In this document: in pieces, positions 8,931 to 17,070 of the stretch
Numbering within the stretch: the stretch's first letter is position 1
Layout: each line of letters opens with the position of its first letter
Assembly: GCA_038526915.1 (NCBI GenBank)
Contig: JBCBGF010000001.1
Coordinates: 930,001 to 994,000 of the forward strand
Source of the DNA: JBCBGF01 sp038526915
GTDB lineage: Bacteria; Pseudomonadota; Alphaproteobacteria; Rhodobacterales; Rhodobacteraceae
Direction of reading: 5' to 3'
DNA length: 64,000 nt
Notes under the pieces: model-generated
Told to the model about the DNA's origin: nothing
What the model saw: the letters and a program-made list of their open reading frames with translations, nothing else
The model's database searches: none
Made by a program: the position numbers and the translations under genes

Positions 8931-10139
8931 ATGGATATGTCGCGGAAAAACCAGGACCTGCCGATGCCCTATCTCTTGGGCATCATCGCGGCCTGTCTGA
9001 TCGGCCTCTACTTCCTGGGCCATTTCGATCCCGCGCCCGACCAGACGCCGGATGGCGAGAGCATCTATATCTACTACGGGCCAGAGGGAGAGACGGTGCC
9101 GATCCCCGGCGCCGTTCCAGCCGATCGCGCCGCGGCCGAAGACGCGCTAGCCCGGGCCGATTACTTCGCCGCCTATGCCGCGGGCCCGCGCGGGCGCACC
9201 GGTGTCTTTACCGGTGCCTGGACGCGCGACCAGGCCCGCAAACAGGCGCTGGCCCTGTGCGGCGATGGCTGCCGGGTGGTGGCCGAACGCCTGCCCCTGC
9301 ACCGCGACTCCGCGCGTAGCGAACCCGTCGCCACCACGGCCATGGCCCGCAACCTCGCCATCCGCGGGCCGTTCCGCGATGACTTCATCGCCGTTGGCGG
9401 GGCCGGGGCCTGGGGCCACCAGAAAGAGGCCGGCCGCCACGGCACCAAACGCGCCATGCACCGCGCGGTAGAGCAATGCGAGGCCCGCCGCGCCGCGGAA
9501 GCCGTGGCCGATCCCACGCTGACGCCCCCCTGCACCGTCCATCGCCTGACCGAGATCATCGACGCCCGCCCCAAGCCCGTGCTCTATCCCGCGGCCTTCA
9601 CCCTCGATCTGATGCCCCTGACCCCGGTGTCCGACACCCAGATCACCTCCGCCCCCGGCGCCGCGCGGCAGGGGGCTTTGGGCCGGATCGGCAAATACCA
9701 ACCGCCGCGCCTCTTCGGCGCACGCGCCGCCAACGGGGCCACCGCCTTCGACGTGGTTCGCCAGGCGGGTTGGCCTGAGGCGGGGGAGGCCATCGCACTC
9801 ACCAAATGCAACGCCGCCCGCCGCCCGGGCGAGGGGCCCTGCGTCGTCACCCAAACACGCCTGCCCGCCACGCCCGTGCCGCCGGGCCACCTGGCCGTCA
9901 CGCCCGCGCTCTACGAGAGCTTCGTGGCATGGAAGCGCACCGAGGGCGCCGGAGCCTTTGCCGTCAGCCCCTATGGCGTCTGGGGGTTTTCCTACGGGAT
10001 GGAGGACGCCGAGGCCGCGATCCAGAAAGCGGCGGACTGGTGCTGGTACTATACCCGGCGGGAGTGGACGTACCGGGAGGTGGATCGGGCGTTTCTGGAT
10101 GCGGGGGTGGTGTGTCGGGTTGTGGCGGTGCGGGGCTAA
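8931..10139 (+). CDS. membrane-anchored protein with four Cys-pair repeats (DUF4189-like)
   Basis: A 402-residue protein with one N-terminal membrane segment (residues 13-30) and the rest presumably periplasmic. Four related modules can be aligned by eye at about residues 78-123, 150-210, 260-312 and 328-402. Each has an aromatic/Ala strand, a Gly-rich turn, a helix of the type A..A...A, and a Cys pair (C110/C114, C183/C201, C293/C304, C371/C395). The module outline resembles DUF4189, a small secreted domain of unknown role. Its stop overlaps the convergent gene at 10136 by 4 bp. No enzyme motif is visible. Confidence 0.55.
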   Translation: MDMSRKNQDLPMPYLLGIIAACLIGLYFLGHFDPAPDQTPDGESIYIYYGPEGETVPIPGAVPADRAAAEDALARADYFAAYAAGPRGRTGVFTGAWTRDQARKQALALCGDGCRVVAERLPLHRDSARSEPVATTAMARNLAIRGPFRDDFIAVGGAGAWGHQKEAGRHGTKRAMHRAVEQCEARRAAEAVADPTLTPPCTVHRLTEIIDARPKPVLYPAAFTLDLMPLTPVSDTQITSAPGAARQGALGRIGKYQPPRLFGARAANGATAFDVVRQAGWPEAGEAIALTKCNAARRPGEGPCVVTQTRLPATPVPPGHLAVTPALYESFVAWKRTEGAGAFAVSPYGVWGFSYGMEDAEAAIQKAADWCWYYTRREWTYREVDRAFLDAGVVCRVVAVRG

Positions 10140-11518
10140 ACTTCTGGCGGGCCATTGTCGCCTGGAAACCACTGTCGCATGCGCTCGATTTGTTTGACGA
10201 GCCAAGTCATGCGCCCCTCCCCTTTCCGAGTCCGATCCACCCAAGTGACAATCGTGGTCATCCAGTTTGCGAAGCGTGCGCGTGCCGACCGTGGCGGCTC
10301 CGGCGCTGTTCTGAGCAATTCGCCCGTTTCCCGAAGCCGGGCATCAAGCTCTTCATCGACAAAGGGCTTAACCTCTTCAATCATCTTTGGGAGCACGTCT
10401 TTTTCATCTGGTGTAAGCGGCGGTGACATCCCAAGCTGCACATACTGCTGGACCCTTGATTTGGCCCTTTCATCAAGTTCGGTAATTTCTTCGACGGTTG
10501 TCCAAAGCGCGTTCTTTAGATTGATGAGTGATGTGTCTTCTGGATACGTCTCACCAATCCTACGTTGGAAAGACATACAGGCATCGTAGAAGGAAACTGC
10601 GATGACACTGGCGTCATCGGGGTGCTGGATCACTGCGCTTCTGATTGTGAGTGTCTCATACGAGTCTTCCTTCAACCCGTTCGCTGGCCCGCTCGCGAGC
10701 GCGTTGTCCAGAGCAAGCGTGACGCGTTTGCAGGCAAAAGAAAGACTGTCCGAAGGCGGCGTCGGGTCGGTTTCGAGCCTGAGCACCTTTGCTTCTTCGT
10801 CGTAAACAACCTGACGGTCGATCCGGGTGCGGAAATCGAATTCAATTTCTCGTATCCGCTCCGCAACGCGATCAGGTCCGCCGTCCCAATCCTCATCTGG
10901 AAGCAGTGCGACCGCATGTTGAAAGTCCCAAGGCAACGGTTTGCCCACTCTTAGGTAGTGATACCAGCGAGACCAAAAAGACCATGTTGAGTAGTTGCCC
11001 GCCCAAAGAAAACTGAGCGCCTTGTATGCTGAAATCGTTTTATCGAGAGCGTCTTCACCGTTCCAAAGCGGCTCGGAAAAGACCTCGTATGGAAGACGCG
11101 CAGTACGGAGAAAGCTCATATCTTGGCCAGCTATCTTCTCTTCGGCATTGTTCAGGAGCTTTATCGGCCTAATCGAATAACGATGTTGGTCTTCTTCGTC
11201 CACGGCTGCCAATGCTGCCCAATTCACAATTAATGCTGCGTTTCTTGATCTGTCTGATCCTTCTGCGTCTGCATCGTCGGAAGCATGCGCTGCCCTGCGT
11301 GCAGCATCTTTTATGCTGGCAGACTGGAAACGTGCAGCCACCACCGCAGTCAAGGCAGTTCGGAGAACTCCCAACAGTTGGACCTTGACGAAAGGGTTTT
11401 GATTGTCGGCAATTTCCGGCAACCGCCGCAAAGCAATTCTGCCGATCATTGCTATGCGCTGCTCGTATCGAGCGCGTTGCAACCATCTTTCGATATTCTG
11501 CCGGTCGGCCTGTATCAC
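10136..11518 (-). CDS. hypothetical protein, probably acquired
   Basis: A 460-residue soluble protein that I do not recognise. It begins at a GTG, has no signal peptide or membrane span, and is mostly helical by composition. There is a Trp/Tyr-rich stretch near residues 190-215 (STWSFWSRWYHYLRVG) and a long charged helical region toward the C-terminus. Its base composition is visibly poorer in GC than its neighbours and its codons use more A/T third positions. It sits alone between a convergent gene and the divergent lepA. These features point to a lateral insertion. Function unknown. Confidence 0.6.
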   Translation of the reverse strand: MIQADRQNIERWLQRARYEQRIAMIGRIALRRLPEIADNQNPFVKVQLLGVLRTALTAVVAARFQSASIKDAARRAAHASDDADAEGSDRSRNAALIVNWAALAAVDEEDQHRYSIRPIKLLNNAEEKIAGQDMSFLRTARLPYEVFSEPLWNGEDALDKTISAYKALSFLWAGNYSTWSFWSRWYHYLRVGKPLPWDFQHAVALLPDEDWDGGPDRVAERIREIEFDFRTRIDRQVVYDEEAKVLRLETDPTPPSDSLSFACKRVTLALDNALASGPANGLKEDSYETLTIRSAVIQHPDDASVIAVSFYDACMSFQRRIGETYPEDTSLINLKNALWTTVEEITELDERAKSRVQQYVQLGMSPPLTPDEKDVLPKMIEEVKPFVDEELDARLRETGELLRTAPEPPRSARARFANWMTTIVTWVDRTRKGEGRMTWLVKQIERMRQWFPGDNGPPEV

Positions 11519-11588
11519 TCTTGAACTCCACTGCTAGTGGGGCTGAGACCCCTCGACAACCCGCCAATTCCCCTACATATCCCCCACC

Positions 11589-13388
11589 ATGACCACTCTC
11601 GCCCAGATCCGCAATTTCTCCATCGTCGCCCATATCGACCATGGGAAATCGACGCTTGCCGACCGGCTGATCCAGCTCACCGGCACCGTCGCCGCGCGGG
11701 ATATGCAGGAGCAGATCCTCGACAGCATGGATATCGAGCGCGAGCGCGGCATCACCATCAAGGCCAACACCGTGCGCATCGAATACCCCGCGCAGGATGG
11801 CCAGACCTATATCCTCAACCTGATCGACACGCCGGGCCACGTGGATTTCGCCTATGAGGTCAGCCGCTCGATGCAGGCGGTCGAGGGCTCGCTTCTGGTG
11901 GTCGATGCCAGCCAGGGGGTCGAGGCGCAGACGCTGGCCAATGTCTATCAAGCGATCGAGGCCGATCATGAAATCGTGCCGGTCCTGAACAAGATCGACC
12001 TGCCCGCCGCGGATATCGACCGGGTGAGCGAGCAGATCGAGGATGTGATCGGCATCGACGCAACAGATGCCGTGCAGATCAGCGCCAAGACCGGGATCGG
12101 AATCCCCGATGTGCTGGAGGCCATCGTGCAGCGGTTGCCCGCGCCCAAGGGGGATCGCGATGCGGCCCTGAAGGCGATGCTGGTCGACAGCTGGTACGAC
12201 CCCTATTTAGGCGTCGTCGTCATGATCCGGGTGATTGATGGGGTGATCCGCAAGGGCGACCAGATCAAGATGATGCAGACGGGTGCGAAGTATGGCGTCG
12301 ACAAACTCGCCGTGCTGACGCCGAAGATGCGCGATATCCCCGAACTCGGCCCCGGCGAAATCGGGGTGCTGACGGCCAGTATCAAACAGGTGCGCGACAC
12401 CCGCGTCGGCGACACGATCACCCATGAGAAAAAGCCCACCGATGCCGCCCTGCCGGGCTTCAAACCCTCACAACCGGTGGTCTTCTGCGGCCTCTTCCCC
12501 GTCGACAATGCCGAATTCGAAGACCTGCGCGACGCCATCGAAAAGCTCGCCCTGAACGACGCCAGCTTCTCGTCGGAGATGGAGACTTCCGCCGCCCTCG
12601 GCTTCGGCTTCCGCTGCGGCTTCCTCGGCCTTCTCCACCTCGAGGTTATCCGCGACCGGATCGAGCGTGAGTACAACATCGAGCTGATCACCACCGCGCC
12701 CAGCGTGATCTACCACGTCTACATGCGCGACAGCACCATGATCCCGCTCCACAACCCCGCCGACATGCCCGACCCCACGCTGGTCGATCATATCGAGGAG
12801 CCGCGGATCAAGGCGACGATCCTGGTGCCCGACGAATACCTGGGCGATGTGCTAAAGCTCTGCCAGGACCGCCGCGGCATCCAGGAGGATCTGACCTATG
12901 CGGGCAGCCGCGCGATGGTGGTATACGACCTGCCCCTGAACGAGGTGGTGTTTGATTTCTATGACCGGCTGAAATCGGTGACCAAGGGATATGCCAGTTT
13001 CGACTATCAGATGACGGGCTATCGCCAGGACAATCTGGTGAAGATGCAGATCCTTGTAAACGACGAACCGGTCGATGCGCTATCCATGATGGTCCACCGC
13101 GACCGGGCCGAGGCGCGGGGGCGCGCGATGTGCGAGAAGCTGAAGGACCTGATCCCCCGCCACATGTTCAAGATCCCGATCCAGGCGGCCATCGGCGGCA
13201 AGGTCATCGCGCGAGAGACGTTATCGGCGCTGCGCAAGGACGTCACGGCCAAGTGCTACGGCGGCGACGCGACGCGGAAGCGGAAGCTCTTGGACAAGCA
13301 GAAGGCCGGGAAGAAGAAGATGCGCCAGTTCGGGAAGGTGGACATCCCGCAGGAGGCGTTTATCAGCGCTTTAAAGATGGATGGGTGA
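11589..13388 (+). CDS. lepA: elongation factor 4 (back-translocase LepA)
   Basis: A 599-residue translational GTPase of the standard LepA length. The P-loop is HIDHGKSTLADRL (about residues 16-28), followed by the G2 region RERGITIKANTV, DTPGHVDF (G3) and NKIDLP (G4). The LepA-specific C-terminal domain is present, including the basic KAGKKKMRQFGKVDIPQEAF segment that reaches the peptidyl-transferase centre. It acts on ribosomes under ionic or translational stress. The gene diverges from the unknown gene at 10136-11518, with 70 bp between the two starts. Confidence 0.98.
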   Translation: MTTLAQIRNFSIVAHIDHGKSTLADRLIQLTGTVAARDMQEQILDSMDIERERGITIKANTVRIEYPAQDGQTYILNLIDTPGHVDFAYEVSRSMQAVEGSLLVVDASQGVEAQTLANVYQAIEADHEIVPVLNKIDLPAADIDRVSEQIEDVIGIDATDAVQISAKTGIGIPDVLEAIVQRLPAPKGDRDAALKAMLVDSWYDPYLGVVVMIRVIDGVIRKGDQIKMMQTGAKYGVDKLAVLTPKMRDIPELGPGEIGVLTASIKQVRDTRVGDTITHEKKPTDAALPGFKPSQPVVFCGLFPVDNAEFEDLRDAIEKLALNDASFSSEMETSAALGFGFRCGFLGLLHLEVIRDRIEREYNIELITTAPSVIYHVYMRDSTMIPLHNPADMPDPTLVDHIEEPRIKATILVPDEYLGDVLKLCQDRRGIQEDLTYAGSRAMVVYDLPLNEVVFDFYDRLKSVTKGYASFDYQMTGYRQDNLVKMQILVNDEPVDALSMMVHRDRAEARGRAMCEKLKDLIPRHMFKIPIQAAIGGKVIARETLSALRKDVTAKCYGGDATRKRKLLDKQKAGKKKMRQFGKVDIPQEAFISALKMDG

Positions 13389-13590
13389 GCGTCGGTTCGG
13401 GCCGTAGGCCCGGTAAAAGGGTCCAGTAGAGCTTTTGAGGCGCGAACGGGCGGAGCCCCGGGGAGTCGTTTTGAGGCGGGTGGGCGAAAGCGGTTAGCGC
13501 AGTTAATTGCGCGGCCACACCTCCAAAACCTTGGGCAGCATTTCGCTACAGCTGTCGGTTTAACGCTTCAAAGCCAGTTTCAATGCGTCG

Positions 13591-14577
13591 CTACATGAAG
13601 GCATGCCCGAACAGAACAACCGCAAGTCCTCCGCCCAGTCGCGCCGACACGATATCCATTGACGAGCCCAAACCTTTCAAGCCTGGGCGCGCGTGGTGGA
13701 GCACAAGGTAGGTCGTTGGGGCGTTGGTCATTCCAATTCCCATACCGCACAAAACAGCACTTACGTAAGGCATCGAAAGCGTGAGAAAAAGAAGGGCGAT
13801 AAGGTTTAGTGCTACGCCAATCAGAATAAATCTCCAGGCGTTTTCTTGAGTCAGATGCCGGGAGAGAGCGGCACTAAAGACAGCCGCGGTTAGCCACAAC
13901 AAACAGAGCGCGCCACCCGATGCCAAACCGTTAGTAAGTGCAAAAGGTAGGGTAAAGACTACAAGAGTGCTGCAGCCGAAAGTGAACGCTATCGCAACAA
14001 TCACCGCCCAGAATTGTTGCCCCCATCGTAGTGTATTCGCTGTACGCTTAGGTTTTGGTGGGCGCGATGATCCTAGGCACAGTCCAATGAGCGCCATAGC
14101 GGGCACAAATAACCAAGCGACTTGCCATGAATAGAAGTGGCCCAAACCAGCGATCAGAATTGGGGCAATGGCTGAGAGTGCGCTACTTACCGACCCCCAG
14201 TTTGCAAGATATCTGCCGGCCTCACTCCGATCAGGTGTCAAAAGTATTGGGACTACAGGCGCGCAGATCCCAGCTCCGAAGCCTTGAGCTGCTCTTATCA
14301 CTAAGAGCGCAAAGAGCGTCTCAGCTATTACCAGCAAAAGGCAGGCGGCAATGAATATCGTGCCGCCGACGAGGTAAGCAAATCTGGGGCCTCGCCAATC
14401 GGAGATAAGGCCACCTAGCGGCAGCGCGACACACAATGCAGCGCTATAAATGGCGAACAGCCATTCCTTTTCGTGGTCCACGAAGTCCAAAAAGTTGAGG
14501 ATCAGGACAAAAGCAGAAATCTCGATAAGATACGCACCGTGAACCAAGACTGGGCCGATAAGGCGGCGGTTGTTCAA
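13591..14577 (-). CDS. MFS transporter of the peptide/DUF6065 cassette
   Basis: A 328-residue membrane protein with about eleven hydrophobic segments and MFS features: LGGLISDWRGPRFAYL matches motif A, and an Arg-containing segment (RAAQGFGAGI) follows in helix 4. It is shorter than the usual 390-400 residues, so the last helix may be missing or the N-terminus trimmed. The start codon overlaps the stop of the DUF6065 gene (ATGA), showing translational coupling. Base composition is clearly AT-richer than the flanking core genes. Position after the peptide and the DUF6065 gene suggests it exports the peptide or its product, which is inference. Confidence 0.8.
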   Translation of the reverse strand: MNNRRLIGPVLVHGAYLIEISAFVLILNFLDFVDHEKEWLFAIYSAALCVALPLGGLISDWRGPRFAYLVGGTIFIAACLLLVIAETLFALLVIRAAQGFGAGICAPVVPILLTPDRSEAGRYLANWGSVSSALSAIAPILIAGLGHFYSWQVAWLFVPAMALIGLCLGSSRPPKPKRTANTLRWGQQFWAVIVAIAFTFGCSTLVVFTLPFALTNGLASGGALCLLWLTAAVFSAALSRHLTQENAWRFILIGVALNLIALLFLTLSMPYVSAVLCGMGIGMTNAPTTYLVLHHARPGLKGLGSSMDIVSARLGGGLAVVLFGHAFM

Positions 14578-15299
14578 TGCGGCGTTTTCCGAACAGACTT
14601 GGCGTATTTGGCAACTTCGCGATCTGTGCCAAGTCTATTGAGTACAGTGTCGCCAAAAGCATCCCATTCGGATTGCGTAAAGTCTTGGAGCGCCTCGACG
14701 AAACTTGCATCTTTGAAAACATCCGGCTTGGTTGCCGCCGTCGGAATTGGTTGAACAAAGCCAAGCGGCCATTCAGCATCGAAACGAACTTCGACGTCTG
14801 TTTTTACCGGTTTAACATTGATGAATAACGGGCCAAACCAGGATCCCGTTTCAACGAAACCTTCAAAATACTCAAGGTGGTTCTTCTGCGGGATGTTTGG
14901 AGGTCGACGCAATAGTACTCCCCAATCTGGTGCTGTCGTGACAACCAGCCCGGTGACGATTTGCAACATGCCGCCTTCTGCGGCCCCAACAAGTGGCGGA
15001 CAGTGCCCTTTGAGGTTTTCTGGACAGCTTGCCTCAAACGCTTCTTCGTCCTCCAATAGCGTCGCTTCCTCAAGCCGATGCCATTCATCTCCGTCCAGTC
15101 TCCAGAATACAGCGGCCCCGTCGTAGAGGACTGAAAATGAAACTGGAGGGAAGACGTACCACCCGAGCGAAGACGCAACGCGCGCCGCCTCGCAGTATCT
15201 ATACGCGCGGGTCGGAAGGAGGCCATGTGCGGATGTGTCAGCCAGAATTGGCTTTCGGGCGCTTTCAAATAGCCGGTAAAACTTAAGGTCTGGCCGCAC
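14574..15299 (-). CDS. DUF6065 family protein
   Basis: A 241-residue protein that I recognise as the DUF6065 family, whose function I do not know. Visible features are a central ENLKGHCPPLVG motif, VVTTAPDWGVLLRRPPN and SWFGPLFINVK. All lie in a compact, mostly beta fold with no signal peptide or membrane segment. The start is a GTG at 15299. It lies 72 bp downstream of the repeat-peptide gene and overlaps the MFS gene by 4 bp, so the three genes are probably one transcript. In that setting it is a candidate for the enzyme or binding protein that acts on the peptide. AT-richer than the chromosome around it. Confidence 0.75.
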   Translation of the reverse strand: MRPDLKFYRLFESARKPILADTSAHGLLPTRAYRYCEAARVASSLGWYVFPPVSFSVLYDGAAVFWRLDGDEWHRLEEATLLEDEEAFEASCPENLKGHCPPLVGAAEGGMLQIVTGLVVTTAPDWGVLLRRPPNIPQKNHLEYFEGFVETGSWFGPLFINVKPVKTDVEVRFDAEWPLGFVQPIPTAATKPDVFKDASFVEALQDFTQSEWDAFGDTVLNRLGTDREVAKYAKSVRKTPH

Positions 15300-15371
15300 A
15301 CTGAATTCCCAGAAGACCTAGTGGGCCGCTACGCAGACGCGTAGCAGCCTTAAGCCGGGATCATGGATTGC

Positions 15372-15482
15372 TTATTTGGTCGTAAAAACCGGAGCCTTCG
15401 TCCCGAGCTTTACTTTACTACCTTTTGTCCAGCCCTTGCTCACAAATACAGGAGCCTTCGTGCCGAGTTTCACTTTCGTCAT
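15372..15482 (-). CDS. 36-residue lysine-rich repeat peptide (possible RiPP-type precursor)
   Basis: A short gene with a clear ribosome site (AGAGAGG, 7 bases before the ATG). The peptide contains KVKLGTKAPVF twice, at residues 3-13 and 23-33, separated by VSKGWTKGS. It has nine Lys, no acidic residue, no Cys and one Trp. The two DNA copies of the repeat differ at five positions, all synonymous, which is strong evidence that the peptide is translated and selected. It is the first gene of a minus-strand cassette followed by DUF6065 and an MFS transporter. It could be a precursor of a modified peptide, a leaderless bacteriocin-like peptide or a small binding protein; the sequence does not decide. 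Confidence 0.75.
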   Translation of the reverse strand: MTKVKLGTKAPVFVSKGWTKGSKVKLGTKAPVFTTK

Positions 15483-15500
15483 AATGTGCCTCTCTAAATT

Positions 15501-15520
15501 TCGCGCCAACATTGGCGCGA
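15501..15520. promoter_or_regulatory. 20-bp palindrome upstream of the peptide gene (operator-like)
   Basis: TCGCGCCAA and TTGGCGCGA form perfect 9-bp arms around a 2-nt centre. The element lies between the predicted -10 and the ribosome site of the peptide gene, where a repressor would act. It could instead be a hairpin in the 5' leader. Confidence 0.5.
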
Positions 15521-15524
15521 CGAA

Positions 15525-15552
15525 AGCGTAGCATACCGACTAACTCGGTCAA
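15525..15552 (-). promoter_or_regulatory. predicted promoter of the peptide cassette
   Basis: On the minus strand TTGACC (15547-15552) and TACGCT (15525-15530) are separated by 16 bp. The palindrome begins 4 bp after the -10, about where transcription would start. Confidence 0.45.
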
Positions 15553-15670
15553 CGGGGGAGCGGCGGATAGGCTCAAGGGCGCCTAGTGACTCCCACGTAG
15601 AATGCAAACGACCGTCTTTGCAGCATGAGCGGTGTCTTAGAAGAAGCGCTATGAGTGGGTGTTTGCCCCC

Positions 15671-15823
15671 CTAAAACAGCCCGTCGCCGCCCTCTTCGCT
15701 CTCCATGATCGCATCAGCCCCCACCACGGCGCCCGCGCCGACGACGAGGGGCGGGGGGACGCAGCCGGCGAGCGCCAAGAGGCTTGCGGCGAGGATCAGG
15801 GCGGGAATGGGACGGGTGCGCAT
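15671..15823 (-). CDS. very small lipoprotein
   Basis: A 50-residue protein started at the ATG at 15823, which has an AAAGGAGAT ribosome site. The frame extends upstream but without a ribosome site or sensible sequence. A basic N-terminus (RTR) is followed by a hydrophobic stretch and the lipobox LALAGC, so the mature lipoprotein has only about 30 residues. These are Pro/Val/Gly-rich (VPPPLVVGAGAVVGAD) and then acidic. Tiny lipoproteins of this kind occur widely in Rhodobacteraceae and have no assigned role. It stands alone at the edge of a long non-coding region. Confidence 0.7.
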   Translation of the reverse strand: MRTRPIPALILAASLLALAGCVPPPLVVGAGAVVGADAIMESEEGGDGLF

Positions 15824-16032
15824 GGGGGATCTCCTTTTGATGGGCACTATGCCAAGCTTTCTTCCGCACCCGCAAGAGCGACCGGGGGTGAGTCGCCGGT
15901 AACACCAGTGGATTCGCGCGGGCAGGGGCGGGATCGGGCCCTCGCAGGTGCAGAAACGGCGGATTTTAAGGGTAGAAGAGGGCACCTGTCAGACTTTCTG
16001 GACAGTCATTTGGAACCGTTGCAAAATTTGTT

Positions 16033-16041
16033 TTATCCACA
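16033..16041 (+). promoter_or_regulatory. perfect DnaA box
   Basis: TTATCCACA, identical to the DnaA consensus, inside the AT-rich part of the non-coding stretch. Confidence 0.5.
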
Positions 16042-16067
16042 GGGATTTCCCACATGATACCAACAGG

Positions 16068-16076
16068 TTATCCCCA
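16068..16076 (+). promoter_or_regulatory. near-consensus DnaA box
   Basis: TTATCCCCA, one mismatch from consensus, same orientation and 35 bp from the perfect box. Confidence 0.35.
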
Positions 16077-16686
16077 TCTAATTTTCATGCTGCAGTGCTA
16101 TTTTGTTGCGGTATTTGTTGGGATTTGTGACAGTTTCATTACCGCAGCGGGCCGCTAGGGTCGCAGTGGGGCGCAACGGCCCAAGGGCAGGCGCGGAGGC
16201 TTCGGATCGCAAGGTGCGGGGCAGACGCGACAGTCCGATGAAGACGGGGCAGCGCGGGGGGATTTTCGGATGCCCACGGGTTGCACGATCTTTGAGAGGG
16301 GTGAGGCGCGTCACACCAGCTTTTCGGAGCGGGCGTGGCAGCGACGGTTCTTCGGGATCGGAGCAAACTGAAGCAGAAGCTCCGCAAGGGGTGGATGGTT
16401 CAGGAAGGCGTCAGGGCGTATCCTTCGGGGTACATGCGAAGACCGCGTCTGAGCACCTGGCGCCTTTTCCTATTCCAAAACAGCATCTTACACGCGGCTC
16501 AAACGCAAACGGGGCCCCGTCACCTGTGGCAACCGGGCCCCGCCGTCAGCGAATGCATTACCGCGTCTATGCACCTGTGGGGATACGCCTACACCGGGCC
16601 GCTCGCCAGATCAACAAGATGTCGCTATAAGTTTAGACAAAACCGCTATATCTAATCGGCCGCCCCATATCTGTGCGCGCGACGGA

Positions 16687-17064
16687 TCAGAACGGCACGC
16701 CGCTGACCAATCCGATATTGGCATAGGGCGTCGCTTCCCCGGTGCGCACGATGCACCGCGCACTGGCCGACCGCTTCTTGAAAATCTCATGCGGCAGCCA
16801 CAGCGTGACGTGGTGTGCGGCCAGGATCTCGCGCATGTCGCCCGTGGCCTCCTCGGCGGCAAAGGCCTGCTCGACCACCATCTCCTCCATCACCACGTCG
16901 AGGACGTCGATGAACCGCGGCACACCCAGCGTCACGGCCAGATCGATGCAGGGCACACCGGGCGGCACCGGCAGGCCGGCATCCGCGATGACGATCAGAT
17001 CGCCATGCCCCTGGCGCGCCAAGGCTGCGCTTAGTTCGGCGTTCAGAAGACCGGTCTTTTTCAT
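16687..17064 (-). CDS. rbsD: D-ribose pyranase (RbsD/FucU family)
   Basis: A 125-residue protein beginning MKKTGLLNAELSAAL, with the conserved catalytic His in QGHGD (H20) and IADAGLPVP following. These are the RbsD signatures. The enzyme interconverts the pyranose and furanose forms of ribose and is a small cytoplasmic oligomer. Residues near the C-terminus (GEATPYANIGLVSG) match the conserved active-site end of the family. Normally it sits in a ribose transport operon, but here it follows a VOC gene by 6 bp with no rbs transporter or kinase. FucU (fucose mutarotase) is an alternative, though the motifs favour RbsD. Confidence 0.88.
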   Translation of the reverse strand: MKKTGLLNAELSAALARQGHGDLIVIADAGLPVPPGVPCIDLAVTLGVPRFIDVLDVVMEEMVVEQAFAAEEATGDMREILAAHHVTLWLPHEIFKKRSASARCIVRTGEATPYANIGLVSGVPF

Positions 17065-17070
17065 CGCTTC

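Larger units (their letters stand above)
15824..16686. other. long non-coding stretch with DnaA boxes and an AT-rich core
   Basis: About 860 bp without a convincing gene, the longest such gap in the window. Bases about 16010-16140 are AT-rich against a GC-rich background. They hold one perfect and one near-perfect DnaA box on the same strand. Further right lies a GC hairpin (GGGGCCC at 16511-16517 with GGGCCCC at 16535-16541) with no T run. The open frames here lack ribosome sites, family motifs and normal composition. It may be a regulatory or origin-like region or hold an unrecognised RNA; I see no known structured RNA. Confidence 0.4.

Noticed and set aside
16000..16140. Firm call of the chromosomal origin
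   Set aside because: Only two DnaA boxes are seen, gene directions do not diverge from here, and no origin-linked genes (dnaA, parAB, hemE) lie in the window.
16511..16541. GC hairpin as Rho-independent terminator of an unknown RNA
   Set aside because: Stem is good but no T run follows on either strand, and no promoter or RNA family is recognised upstream.
16103..16630. Possible gene of 175 codons in the non-coding stretch
   Set aside because: No ribosome site, composition unlike a protein and no recognisable motif; I treat the region as non-coding.
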